NCBI GenBank assembly: GCA_019638455.1
Contig: JAHBTU010000002.1
Span: 1,026,501 to 1,090,500, forward strand
Direction: 5' to 3'
DNA length: 64,000 nucleotides
Source: Saprospiraceae bacterium
GTDB taxonomy: Bacteria; Bacteroidota; Bacteroidia; Chitinophagales; Saprospiraceae
Both the position numbers and the translations under genes were made by a program. Positions 51,901-59,493 of this stretch are shown piece after piece. Position 1 is the stretch's first letter, and each line of letters begins with the position of its first letter. The notes beneath the pieces are model-generated. The model saw nothing but the letters and a program-made list of their open reading frames with translations, had not been told where the DNA came from and did no database searches.

Positions 51901-54387
51901 ATAGACCGTTCCCGACTGGAGCGTGGTGGTCTGCAAACCTGCGTTGTTGAGCATCGCCGATTGCACCATCGCGCCCATTTCAAAGGACGGATTTGTGGCC
52001 ACTTCCACGATATAGCTTTGTGCAAATGGCACGGCATCCCATTCAAGATTCACATTGAGCGGCAAACCCGAGCTGCCGTCGGAAGGGCTGTTGGCTAAGG
52101 CACCTGCCGGAGCGCCCGGCAGTATGCTCAGCAACACATCCGCGCTCTGCACGATGGGGCCGGAAGTGGCTTCCAAGGTCAAGGTGTAGTTGCCCGCCAG
52201 GTCGGGGGTGATATTGTCAATAGTAATGGTGGCGACACCCGGGGGCGTGGCAGGATTGGGAGCAATGTTGACCGATGCGCCTGCTGGGGCACCCGTCACC
52301 ACGAGGCTCACCGGGTCGTCGAAGCCCAAAATGGAAGCGACATTGGCGGTGAAGGATGCCGTTTCGCCCGCGCAAGCCTGCAACGTGTTGACGGAAGTGC
52401 TAAGCGAGAATGTCGGCGAGGGCGGCAGCTCGATGCGGAAATTTTGATTCGAGATGTCAAAGAAGATATTACCGATGGCCTCCACTTTCACACGGCAAGT
52501 GTTCGACAGGTTGTCGGGCACTGTCACGTTGGCCGAGCCAGTGTTGGGCGCAGAAGCCGCCAGAACGATGGGGTAGTTGAACCCTCCATCGGTGGAGAGC
52601 AGGATGCGCACGTTGGCGCAGTTCACCGGTGCAGCATTGGTGTTGGCCACATCCCAAGTGACGGTCTTGGTTTCGCCTACATACCAGACCACGTTGGTGT
52701 TGGGTTCGGTCACGAGGAAGGGGCCTGCTGCGTCAGTTACCGTGAGCACCGCGTCGTCCTCGGCGGTGCATCCGCCGTTCGGGTTGTTGTCGCGCAATAC
52801 TACTCTGAATGTCAGGGTGCGTGCCACACCGGGCAGTCTTTCCCAAGCATAGTTGGTGTTCGATACCAAATCCGTCAGACGCGGGAACCATCGAGTGGGT
52901 GATGCTACTGGCTTGAAGGAGCGGAACATTGGCCCGGTGGCATTTGTGGCGGCAGGCGGGTTGGTTGTGCCCAATGCGGCATCTATTTGTTCCCAGCAAT
53001 AAGTGAGGGCATCGCCGTCGGGGTCGCTGCCTGTTGCCGTGAGTGCGAAAGGTGTGGATTTTGGGATGATGTAGTCTGGGCCGGCGTTCACGGAGGGGTT
53101 GTTGTTGCCCGTGTTGATTTTCACGGGGCAGTTGTTGCCAGTGCCTGTCACGGCGAATGTGCCCATTTGTTGGATGCTGCGTGCATGAAAGTAATCATCG
53201 CTGTTAGCCTGCACATTGTGCGCGCCGCAGATGCCCGCATAAGCCATGACAGTGCTGCCGCTGCCGGGTTCCATGGCGCTGGCGGCGCTGCCGTTGCCGC
53301 TACATGAGCTGGCAGTGCCGTTGAACGTGTGCGAGCCGCCAAACTGGTGTCCCATTTCGTGTGCCACATAGTCAATGTCGAACGGGTCGCCGATGGGTGC
53401 GCCCGACCCTGTGACGCCTCGTGCCTTGTTGTTGTTGTTGCACACTACGCCCAAGCTTGCCACGCCGCCGCTGTTGGTGCCAAACACATGACCGATGTCA
53501 TAATTGGCAGCACCGATGACGTTGGTGATGTTTGTCTGGTTTTGGCCGAGCATGGTGCTGGCGTTGCCGTTGGTGTAGGGGTCGGTACTCGGGTTGAGAT
53601 AAACAATCAGGTTGTTGTTGGCGATGATTTGCATCGTGATGGCAAAGTCGTTCTCATACACGCCATTCACCCGGTTCATCGTGGTGTTCATGGCTGCAAG
53701 TGCCAATTGCGTGGTGCCGCCGTGAAATATGGCATATTCACCCGTGCAAGCCAAAGCCAAGCGATAGCGGCGCAGCTGACAGTCGCCTTGCAATTTTGCG
53801 TCGCTCTCGTTGAGGGTGAGCTCCTGCCAATCCTCGTCGGGCGTTTCGCACACAAACGGCGCGTCGTTTTTTTGGGGTAAATAATCTTTTTTGAAATAAA
53901 CGGTGTAATGCTCGGTGTCGCCGTGGCTGTAAGGGTCCACGAACACGGTGCTGTGCAGCGGGGAAATCACCATGGCGTGAAAGCCGTGTGGCGTCCAGTC
54001 GCATTTGAGCAAGGCCGTCGGGTCGTCAATGCCGTGACCTGTGTAGGTGCGTATCTCTGGGAATTTTGCTTGCAGTTCGGGTGCCATCACGGGCGATTCG
54101 GCAAGTCGAAACCGACTCGCCTTGCCATTGGGCATGGGTATGCTGATGATGGGCTGGTCGCTCGTTTTGGCGGCGGCGGCGGTGAAACGCTCTGGGGCGG
54201 CCGTGAGGAGCGGTTGGAGCGCCGACGGGTCGAGCCGGACGGTGCGGTAAGTTTGAGGCACAATGCGGCGTTCGCCGAGGAGCGGAATTTTTTCTTCCGC
54301 TATTTCTGACCAAAGGGCTGCTTGTGCTTGGGCTGCGCCGACCACAGCGAGCAGCAACAGTAGGGTAGTGGAAAACTTTCTAAACAT
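48991..54387 (-). CDS. Giant reprolysin-like metalloprotease with P-domain, SprB repeats and T9SS sorting domain
   Basis: A 1798-residue secreted protein. The signal peptide is MFRKFSTTLLLLLAVVGAAQAQ. After a propeptide-like part (to about 210) comes an M12B-type protease domain with the zinc motif HEMGHQFGGSH (H343, E344, H347, H353). Ig-like and fibronectin-like modules follow to about 850. A proprotein-convertase P-domain lies at about 856-1010 (VVSDKAIADVDVAMVASHTYVGDLD). A cadherin/CSPG-like module spans about 1010-1126, then about eight SprB-like repeats to about 1700 (EYSLNGGPSQ, NLPNGTYTVTVKDAAGC). The T9SS type A sorting domain closes it (PNPSTG, GRRIRTLDF, PQGIYLLRL). The ATG at 54387 starts the signal peptide. 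Confidence 0.9.
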   Translation of the reverse strand: MFRKFSTTLLLLLAVVGAAQAQAALWSEIAEEKIPLLGERRIVPQTYRTVRLDPSALQPLLTAAPERFTAAAAKTSDQPIISIPMPNGKASRFRLAESPVMAPELQAKFPEIRTYTGHGIDDPTALLKCDWTPHGFHAMVISPLHSTVFVDPYSHGDTEHYTVYFKKDYLPQKNDAPFVCETPDEDWQELTLNESDAKLQGDCQLRRYRLALACTGEYAIFHGGTTQLALAAMNTTMNRVNGVYENDFAITMQIIANNNLIVYLNPSTDPYTNGNASTMLGQNQTNITNVIGAANYDIGHVFGTNSGGVASLGVVCNNNNKARGVTGSGAPIGDPFDIDYVAHEMGHQFGGSHTFNGTASSCSGNGSAASAMEPGSGSTVMAYAGICGAHNVQANSDDYFHARSIQQMGTFAVTGTGNNCPVKINTGNNNPSVNAGPDYIIPKSTPFALTATGSDPDGDALTYCWEQIDAALGTTNPPAATNATGPMFRSFKPVASPTRWFPRLTDLVSNTNYAWERLPGVARTLTFRVVLRDNNPNGGCTAEDDAVLTVTDAAGPFLVTEPNTNVVWYVGETKTVTWDVANTNAAPVNCANVRILLSTDGGFNYPIVLAASAPNTGSANVTVPDNLSNTCRVKVEAIGNIFFDISNQNFRIELPPSPTFSLSTSVNTLQACAGETASFTANVASILGFDDPVSLVVTGAPAGASVNIAPNPATPPGVATITIDNITPDLAGNYTLTLEATSGPIVQSADVLLSILPGAPAGALANSPSDGSSGLPLNVNLEWDAVPFAQSYIVEVATNPSFEMGAMVQSAMLNNAGLQTTTLQSGTVYYWRLKTANNCGESEYSPVYAFQTGNLTCGQVFSSTDVPKTIDANSINTAISVLNVVSDKAIADVDVAMVASHTYVGDLDARLVSPTNDTTLLFDRPGVPATQFGCSGDNLALIFNDNAPQTAAQLESMCNTIPPALSGEFQPITPLAAVNSKDAQGQWQLLVRDNFADDGGSIVAWSLTFCFAEEVPTGVLSSNNPLSVPAGGNGEIEDTHLSISLSGDEEQGKFVLLSLPQHGALSLNGAPLGIGGSFTQADINAGLVVYTHSGDAATSDAFQFDAIDLNDFAWVHNATFNIIIIQNNLAATLAQTQAILCHNDANGQVTVSASGLDGQYLYSLNGSPNQSSNVFSGLGAGNYTVVVTGQFGFTATTNAVVLDNPLPLTASNNVVDAQVTVNAAGGTGALEYSLDGDDYQPSNVFEDLANGVYTIIVRDANGCTTTTQAIVAVNTLLATLSVQTPISCFGGSNGVIVVTIGGGQAPFEYSLNGGPSQPENIFSGLAAGDYTVVVSDSEGFTASTNLLTLINPSAINASATASLNTITVTAAGGTGQLQYSLDGTLFQSANTFGNLPNGDYVVTVRDANGCTTTTQVTVDVPALAIVALNPSTGILCFGAATGTLEVLATGGIPPYQYALNGGAFQSSNVFPNLGVGPHVVVVRDAIGDEVVSQEFVFPQPPALVATVVVDGNDADILISGGTPPYTYTLNGPVPPVNLPNGTYNLTATDANGCTATTSFTIDVPPLAATVEVVGTDPCAPSVTIEVTATGGEGPYEYSLNNEPFQSSNVFTIFSGQNTVRVRDVTGTIIQVPVNVTFPTPVEVTAVATSDTIVASGAFGNPPYQYSLDGVVFQMSNIFPNLPNGTYTVTVKDAAGCTNTIEVEINVIGTVEPSAAWGLVVSPNPSTGLFRVAVGHAPATLRAEVFDAAGRRIRTLDFNPGAGGAFSTLLDLQDAPQGIYLLRLTDGVQWGSVRLSVMR

Positions 54388-54544
54388 GGGAAAGTGTTGA
54401 TTTGGATAAAAAGACACGAAGGGGAAATGACGGGAACACACACACGTCCCGCTCCTTCAAGTGCGGGCGAATGTATCTCATCCCTCATTTATGAAAATGG
54501 AGATTGTACGGATTTGGCAAGAGATAAGCAAAAATTGGGGACAT

Positions 54545-55150
54545 TCACTCCGATTCGGAATGTGGCATGTACATCCACATTTCCTCTTCGCCCGGCAGCA
54601 TGGAGAAGTCGGCATCGCCAGCGTTTGCGCTTTCAAACTCGCTGGGCATATTGCGCTGCACGGTGCGGGCGACGGCTATCAGCACGTCGGCATAGTTGGG
54701 TGCGGTGGCATAGCCCGCCTTTTGCACCTCGCGGAAAAACCGCTCTGGGTCTTTGCCGTTGGCGACCGCCTGCGCGTAGCGCGGGTTTTTCAGGAACAAA
54801 TGGGCGTGTTCGAGAAAACTGCCTGCCGGCGTGTCGAACTTGCGAAACCAGTCGCGCACCGTGTATTTCCATTTGTTGAACTTGTCGCTCCACACCACCG
54901 AAATCACTTCCGGGAACAGGTGGTGCGCGTTCGGGTTTTTGAGATACTCGGTGGTGACGATGAGCTGGCCTTTGCCTGTCTTTCCTTTGTCGGGGTCTTT
55001 CACCCCAAAAAACATATTGCCGGGCGCTTTTTCGCCCCAGCCGCTTTCCAAGGCCGCTTGGGCGAGTATGGCGGCGGCGCTGATGCCAGTGGCGGCTTCG
55101 GTTTCCAAGGCATAGGGGAGATACGCTTTTACAAAATCGTTGGGTCGCAT
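54545..55150 (-). CDS. Glucosaminidase (GH73-type) muramyl hydrolase
   Basis: A 201-residue protein with a mannosyl-glycoprotein endo-beta-N-acetylglucosaminidase domain (PF01832 type), which cleaves peptidoglycan glycan strands. The core ISAAAILAQAALESGWGEKAPGNMFFGVK contains the catalytic glutamate E35; the FDTPAGSFLEHAHLFLKNPRY and AGYATAPNYADVLIAVAR segments are typical of FlgJ/LytD-like domains. There is no obvious signal peptide and no cell-wall-binding module, so export is unclear. The ATG at 55150 starts right at the domain; 41 upstream codons lack support. Confidence 0.87.
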   Translation of the reverse strand: MRPNDFVKAYLPYALETEAATGISAAAILAQAALESGWGEKAPGNMFFGVKDPDKGKTGKGQLIVTTEYLKNPNAHHLFPEVISVVWSDKFNKWKYTVRDWFRKFDTPAGSFLEHAHLFLKNPRYAQAVANGKDPERFFREVQKAGYATAPNYADVLIAVARTVQRNMPSEFESANAGDADFSMLPGEEEMWMYMPHSESE

Positions 55151-55294
55151 AAGTAGGAGGGTTTTAGAATGGACTCGTTGTGGTGGACAAGTGAAGCGGG
55201 TTGGATGCGATTGGTCATTCGCGTGTGTGAGATGACCCGAATCGGGGTTGTTTCTTCGGAATGGGCTGCGCAACCATCGAGCACAATGTGACTA

Positions 55295-55471
55295 TACCCC
55301 AGATTAAAGAAGATTTGAACCTGCCCGTTGGCAAGGCAGGGATGCCCTTGATTGATTTGCATGATTTCCAAAGGATTGCGAGCACTGTTCGTTCAACACC
55401 ACCTTGTCAGACCCTGTGCTTAGGGGCCTGCCCAGCCAAGTGAAGCGGACGGGGCTGATTTGCGTTGACTA
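55295..55471 (-). mobile_element. Family B element, copy 4 (177 bp)
   Basis: Inverted like copy 2, one base longer (TACCCCAGAT instead of TACCCAGAT), with TA on both sides (55293-55294, 55472-55473). It occupies part of the 55151-55652 gap, which otherwise holds only the terminator at 55583. Confidence 0.85.
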
Positions 55472-55582
55472 TATCAGACGTTGTCGTGCCATTGAAAATC
55501 AATTGCAAGGTCAGGTGCGCTGCAATTCAATGCGATTTCTCTGCTCTGACTATGGTGGCAAAGGAACAAAAACTTCCCCAAA

Positions 55583-55615
55583 AAAGCCCTGCTCCGAGAA
55601 AACGGGCAGGGCTTT
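55583..55615 (-). terminator. Rho-independent terminator of the large GT2 gene
   Basis: On the minus strand AAAGCCCTGC pairs with GCAGGGCTTT across 13 bases and is followed by T residues. It lies 38 bp beyond the stop of the glycosyltransferase gene. Confidence 0.8.
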
Positions 55616-55652
55616 GATATGCTAATAGCTCAAAGAATGGTTGTTTTGTCAA

Positions 55653-57197
55653 TCAACGCAACCGCAAGTGCTTCAAAGAGTAGTAGAAGATGGTGGCGAA
55701 GCCAAACGACAGCATCGAGTGGAAAAGAATGAACGCCGTGTTGTCCGTCACGATGCCGACCACGGCAGCCGCTGCAAACACCAACGCCATGATGCCTTCG
55801 GCGATAGTGACCCAAGAGATTTTTTTGGCTTTGTAAGCCGCTTTTTGCGTGCTTGCCGGTTGCTGGTCGGTGGAGCCATATTTGGGGGTGCGCACAAACG
55901 CCGACACTTTGCCACGCAGCCCTTCGATGACGGCGACGGCATTGTAGAGCGACAACCCGAGCGACATGGGCAAAAAGGAAATGAACAGGCCAAAAAAGCG
56001 TACTTTTTCCCAAAAAGTAGGCGGCGCGGTGCGGTTGAGCGCAGCCGTGATATTGGCGGTGTATGAAATGGCCGCCACGGAGAAAAGGCCCAACACCGAG
56101 AACGAAAGGAAGTGCGTGGAGATGCCCAATTGCTGGAAGGCAAAAGCGAGCGGTATGCTGCTCACTGCGGCGATAAATACCCACAAGAACACGCCGTAGG
56201 CCAGCAGTTGGCTGATGGCGTGCATTTTTTGGATGCCGGTGAGTTTGTTGGTGTTCCACACAAGTTTTAGCAGTTTGCGCACGTTTTGCGCGCCGCCTTT
56301 GTTCCAGCGGAATTGCTGGCCTTTCAAGGCGTTCATATCTTCGGGCAGCTCTGCCGGGCTGCCGAGTTTTTCCAGATACTGAATTTTGTAGCCCATGATT
56401 TGGGCGCGGAAGCTCAAATCAAGGTCTTCCGTGAGTGTGTCGCTTTGCCAGCCGCCTGCCTCGTTGATGACGTTTTTGCGCCACACGCCTGCTGTGCCGT
56501 TGAACTGGAGCAGCAGGTTGCCGTAGGAGCGGCCAGCCTGCTCCACCGTGAAGTGGACGTTCAATTGCAGCGCCTGCAATTTGGTCAACATGCTGTGGTC
56601 GGCGTTGATGTGTTCCCAGCGCGTCTGCACGATGCCTACTTTTGGGTCTTCAAAATAGGCCATAGTGGTGCGCAGAAAATCGGGACGCGGGGTAAAGTCC
56701 GCATCAAAAATGGCGATAAAGTCGCCATTAGCTTTGGGCATGGCCTCTTGCAACGCGCCAGCCTTGTAGCCTTGGCGATTGACGCGGTGGATGTGCTCGA
56801 TGTTGAACCCTTTGGCTTTGTACTCGGCCACTTTGGCTGCCACGATGCCAACCGTCTCGTCGGTGGAGTCGTCGAGTATCTGGATTTCAAATTTGTCTTT
56901 CGGATACTCCTGCGCGGCCACATAGTCAATGATGCGCTCTGCGACATACATTTCATTGTACATCGGGAGCTGCACGGTCACGAAAGGTGCATTCTCGTCT
57001 TGTGGGCCGTATTGTTTGTATTGAATCTTCGGGTTCTCCTTGTGGAACCGCTTGTAGAGATACAACAAATGAAATTGCAGGAGCGCGTAAATGGTCACGC
57101 CGCTCATGGCGAGAAAGTAAATGAGGAGCATCAGGTAGCCAAAATCAACGAAAGCCTGATACTTGAATGCTTCGAAAAGCGAATGAAGACCGTACAT
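55653..57197 (-). CDS. Membrane glycosyltransferase family 2, cellulose-synthase-like
   Basis: A 514-residue processive-type GT2 enzyme in the inner membrane. An N-terminal helix (about 18-42) precedes the catalytic domain: VTVQLPMYNE, the first aspartate pair in ILDDSTDET, DAD in AIFDADFTPRPDF, TED in DTLTEDLDLSFRA, and QxxRW in KGQQFRWNKG. Four or so C-terminal helices follow (YGVFLWVFIAAVSSIPLAFAF, FFGLFISFLPMSLGLSLYNAVAVI). The arrangement resembles beta-mannan or glucosyl synthases that polymerise and export sugar chains, but no PilZ domain is present. A second GT2 gene lies upstream on the same strand. Confidence 0.9.
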   Translation of the reverse strand: MYGLHSLFEAFKYQAFVDFGYLMLLIYFLAMSGVTIYALLQFHLLYLYKRFHKENPKIQYKQYGPQDENAPFVTVQLPMYNEMYVAERIIDYVAAQEYPKDKFEIQILDDSTDETVGIVAAKVAEYKAKGFNIEHIHRVNRQGYKAGALQEAMPKANGDFIAIFDADFTPRPDFLRTTMAYFEDPKVGIVQTRWEHINADHSMLTKLQALQLNVHFTVEQAGRSYGNLLLQFNGTAGVWRKNVINEAGGWQSDTLTEDLDLSFRAQIMGYKIQYLEKLGSPAELPEDMNALKGQQFRWNKGGAQNVRKLLKLVWNTNKLTGIQKMHAISQLLAYGVFLWVFIAAVSSIPLAFAFQQLGISTHFLSFSVLGLFSVAAISYTANITAALNRTAPPTFWEKVRFFGLFISFLPMSLGLSLYNAVAVIEGLRGKVSAFVRTPKYGSTDQQPASTQKAAYKAKKISWVTIAEGIMALVFAAAAVVGIVTDNTAFILFHSMLSFGFATIFYYSLKHLRLR

Positions 57198-57241
57198 ATT
57201 AAGTTAAGGATGTGTTGTGTGTAGGTAGGAAGTTGAGTTGC

Positions 57242-57404
57242 GATTTTGGATTTTGGATTTTGGATTTACGATTTACGATTTACGGTTGGTGATGTCTTGC
57301 GAAGTTCTTTTCAATGTGAAAACTCATCGCTTCCGAAATCAACAATCTTGATGATAGCAGATACTTCGGAAAAATCGTAAATCGTAAATCCCAAATCGTA
57401 AATC
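57242..57404. repeat. Heptameric repeats in inverted arrangement between two GT2 genes
   Basis: Tandem GATTTTG units pass into GATTTAC units at 57242-57287, and the complementary CGTAAAT units appear at 57371-57404. The two arrays can pair into a long stem around about 80 bases, and the second array reaches the 3' end of the downstream-coded GT2 gene. Confidence 0.6.
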
Positions 57405-58110
57405 AAAAAAGGTATTTGAAAATGGTCGTCACAATCTTCCATCCGGCCAGAATCGCTCCCTTCACCGTGCCGGAAACCTTGCTGTGTCCCGCGGCTCTTT
57501 TGCGATAGCTGACGGGGACTTCGGTGCAGCGCAATTTTTGTTTGGCAGCCTTGATTTGCATTTCCACCGTCCAGCCAAAATTGCGGTCGCGCATCCCCAA
57601 CGCTTTCAATTTGTCCCATCGAATCGCCCGGAACGGCCCCAAGTCACTAAACCGATAGCCATAAAACCATCGGATGAGCAGCGGTGCAAGCCAGTTGCCA
57701 AATCGCTGCGGGAAGGTCATCGCGCCTTTTTCCATGCCTCCCAATCGCCGCGAACCGATGACCATATCCATCCCTTGTGCCAAAATCGGAGCCACCACTT
57801 TGGGCAGCTCTTCCGGGTAGTCTGAATAGTCTCCATCCAAGAACACCACTATTTCGGGCTGTTCGGACGGGGGTAGGCTTTGCAAGTAACGCATCCCGGC
57901 GAGGCAGGCATTTCCGTAGCCTCGTTCAGGTTGACTTACCAGATATGCGCCTGCTGCTTTCGCCACTTCCGCCGTGCGGTCGGTGGAGCCGTTGTCGCAC
58001 ACCACCACCTGTCGCACCCATGTTTTCGGAAGGGCTGCCAACACCAACGGGAGGGCTTCTTCCTCGTTCCAGGCAGGAATCAGCACATCAATTGTATGTT
58101 TTTGCCTCAT
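57403..58110 (-). CDS. Glycosyltransferase family 2, dolichyl-phosphate-mannose-synthase-like
   Basis: A 235-residue cytoplasmic or membrane-associated GT-A enzyme. Motifs: DVLIPAWNEEEALPLVL at the start, VVVCDNGSTDRTAEVAK for nucleotide binding, ERGYGNACLAGM and VVFLDGDYSDYPEEL with the metal-binding DGD, and GSRRLGGMEKGAM. FGWTVEMQIKAAKQKLRCTEVPV is the family C-terminal segment. It probably transfers a sugar to a polyprenyl phosphate or a lipid. It has a short hydrophobic end but no DPM3-type membrane domain. Confidence 0.9.
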   Translation of the reverse strand: MRQKHTIDVLIPAWNEEEALPLVLAALPKTWVRQVVVCDNGSTDRTAEVAKAAGAYLVSQPERGYGNACLAGMRYLQSLPPSEQPEIVVFLDGDYSDYPEELPKVVAPILAQGMDMVIGSRRLGGMEKGAMTFPQRFGNWLAPLLIRWFYGYRFSDLGPFRAIRWDKLKALGMRDRNFGWTVEMQIKAAKQKLRCTEVPVSYRKRAAGHSKVSGTVKGAILAGWKIVTTIFKYLF

Positions 58111-58202
58111 TTCGTACCGATTCCCAATGACTGAGTGTCGTACCTCAAAATTTGCCTCACCACCTGCATTCGGCGTGAAAGTGCCTTTGCACTAAGGCGA
58201 GG

Positions 58203-58210
58203 CAAAAGTA
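58203..58210 (-). promoter_or_regulatory. -7 box of the small GT2 gene
   Basis: The minus strand reads TACTTTTG, an exact TAnnTTTG match, about 90 bases before the ATG at 58110. Confidence 0.45.
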
Positions 58211-58583
58211 ACGACGGGCGTTAAGAGAAAGTTAAAAACGGTTAAGATTTTGAAGTTAAAGTTTTGCAAACAAACGACATAGCCTGCGAACGGCGGTATT
58301 TGACGAAACGTGGAGGTGCGGCGATGTTGTTTTCGCGTCCCAAATCATCTTCCGAAACTTCCATTCAGCTGCCGCTTAGGATTTCGAACGGGGGCTTTGT
58401 TTTCTCTATTCACAAAACGATATTTCAAGAACGAATAAAACGCACGGTTGTTTTTCACCGCTCTGCTTGAGGTGGCACGGGGGCAAAGACCATTTGCGCG
58501 AGGATTTTTGCCGCAAAAAGACGGCCTGTTAAAAAATTAACGTTTGGGTGCGAGAGGGTAGAGGACAAGAGGGTTCTCTTAAA

Positions 58584-58629
58584 GGCTGTTTTGCCCCCAC
58601 CCCACCGGGCGGGAGTTTTAAAAACAGCC
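58584..58629 (-). terminator. Hairpin terminator of the cyclase gene
   Basis: GGCTGTTTT (58584-58592) pairs with AAAACAGCC (58621-58629). It lies directly downstream of the cyclase gene, which is read on the minus strand. Confidence 0.55.
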
Positions 58630-58645
58630 TCTTATCCCCTGGATT

Positions 58646-59407
58646 TTAGGGCGAGACAGCGCATCGAAAAACAGTAGGCCTCGACGGGCTTGCGTCCAAA
58701 TCGAACGATGCGGTTTGCAGATTCAACAGGTAAAAACCGTCCTTGACTTCGTTGGGCACATATATCAACTCCGTGATGGTGCAGTGCTTGCGGATGGCCG
58801 TCGAGGGATATTGCCAAAACGCCCGATGCGCCAGCAGTTGGCCGCCGTCTTCCTCGCGGTCAACGGAAGGCAAATCGAGCAGAAGGTGCTGCACCCCACA
58901 TTCCACCAGATAGTTGGCTGCTTCGTGATGCAAATAAGGCGGGTTCGCGCCGGAGTAGTTGGTGCGCATCTTCAACTCGTCGTTGGGCAAGGTTCTGACA
59001 ATGAGCGCTTCCGCTTCGTTTTTTTCAAACAGCGATTCGAGTTGTGCGCGAAAAATCACGCGGTCGCCGTCGTCAGTTTTTTGCGGGTAAACGCTCACCA
59101 ATTTTGCCCAAAAGTGTGCCTCAAGCAGACACTCGCGCAACACATAACGCTCTTGGGCGATGTGGCCGACGCACTCGGTGTGCGTGCCGTTGCCATGCGG
59201 GTTGAAGCGAACGTTGAAAAAATTGAGCAGCCCACCTTGCGCCGTGCTGCCCACAAAGTCACCCGCCACCACTGGCCAGTATTCCACGGGCGGCGCGTAA
59301 AAACAGTTGACGTTTTCCAAGCCTTCCCTAAGCAAAATGGACAAGTCTATTGGTTGCGAAAGGTCGGCTGTGTATTGTTTCCCTCGACGGGTGAAAGTGG
59401 CTTGCAT
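58646..59407 (-). CDS. Cyclase family protein (kynurenine formamidase-like fold)
   Basis: A 253-residue metal-dependent hydrolase of the cyclase family (PF04199), which includes kynurenine formamidase and isatin hydrolase. The metal-binding motif is HGNGTHTE (H71, H76, E78), a variant of HxGTHxD. Other segments are ADLSQPIDLSILL at the start, LIVRTLPND and LLLDLPSVDREEDGGQLLAHRAF. The substrate is not clear; no tryptophan-degradation genes are adjacent. The ATG at 59407 is preferred over 61 upstream codons that overlap the divergent carboxypeptidase gene. Confidence 0.82.
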   Translation of the reverse strand: MQATFTRRGKQYTADLSQPIDLSILLREGLENVNCFYAPPVEYWPVVAGDFVGSTAQGGLLNFFNVRFNPHGNGTHTECVGHIAQERYVLRECLLEAHFWAKLVSVYPQKTDDGDRVIFRAQLESLFEKNEAEALIVRTLPNDELKMRTNYSGANPPYLHHEAANYLVECGVQHLLLDLPSVDREEDGGQLLAHRAFWQYPSTAIRKHCTITELIYVPNEVKDGFYLLNLQTASFDLDASPSRPTVFRCAVSP

Positions 59408-59493
59408 GGTTGTGACGCGGAAGTTTTGCAGGGGCGAAGATGAAAAATGATGCTTCAAATTTGCCGTATATTCCCCCCCAAATTGATTTTTTG

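Larger units (their letters stand above)
58111..58645. other. Intergenic stretch with one promoter box and one terminator
   Basis: No gene is supported in this 535-bp gap. It holds the -7 box for the GT2 gene (58203-58210) and the hairpin behind the cyclase gene (58584-58629). A 68-codon frame at 58264 has no recognisable features. Confidence 0.4.

Noticed and set aside
58264..58470. A 68-codon plus-strand frame.
   Set aside because: No start-region signals or homology; it lies in a gap with a promoter and a terminator for minus-strand genes.
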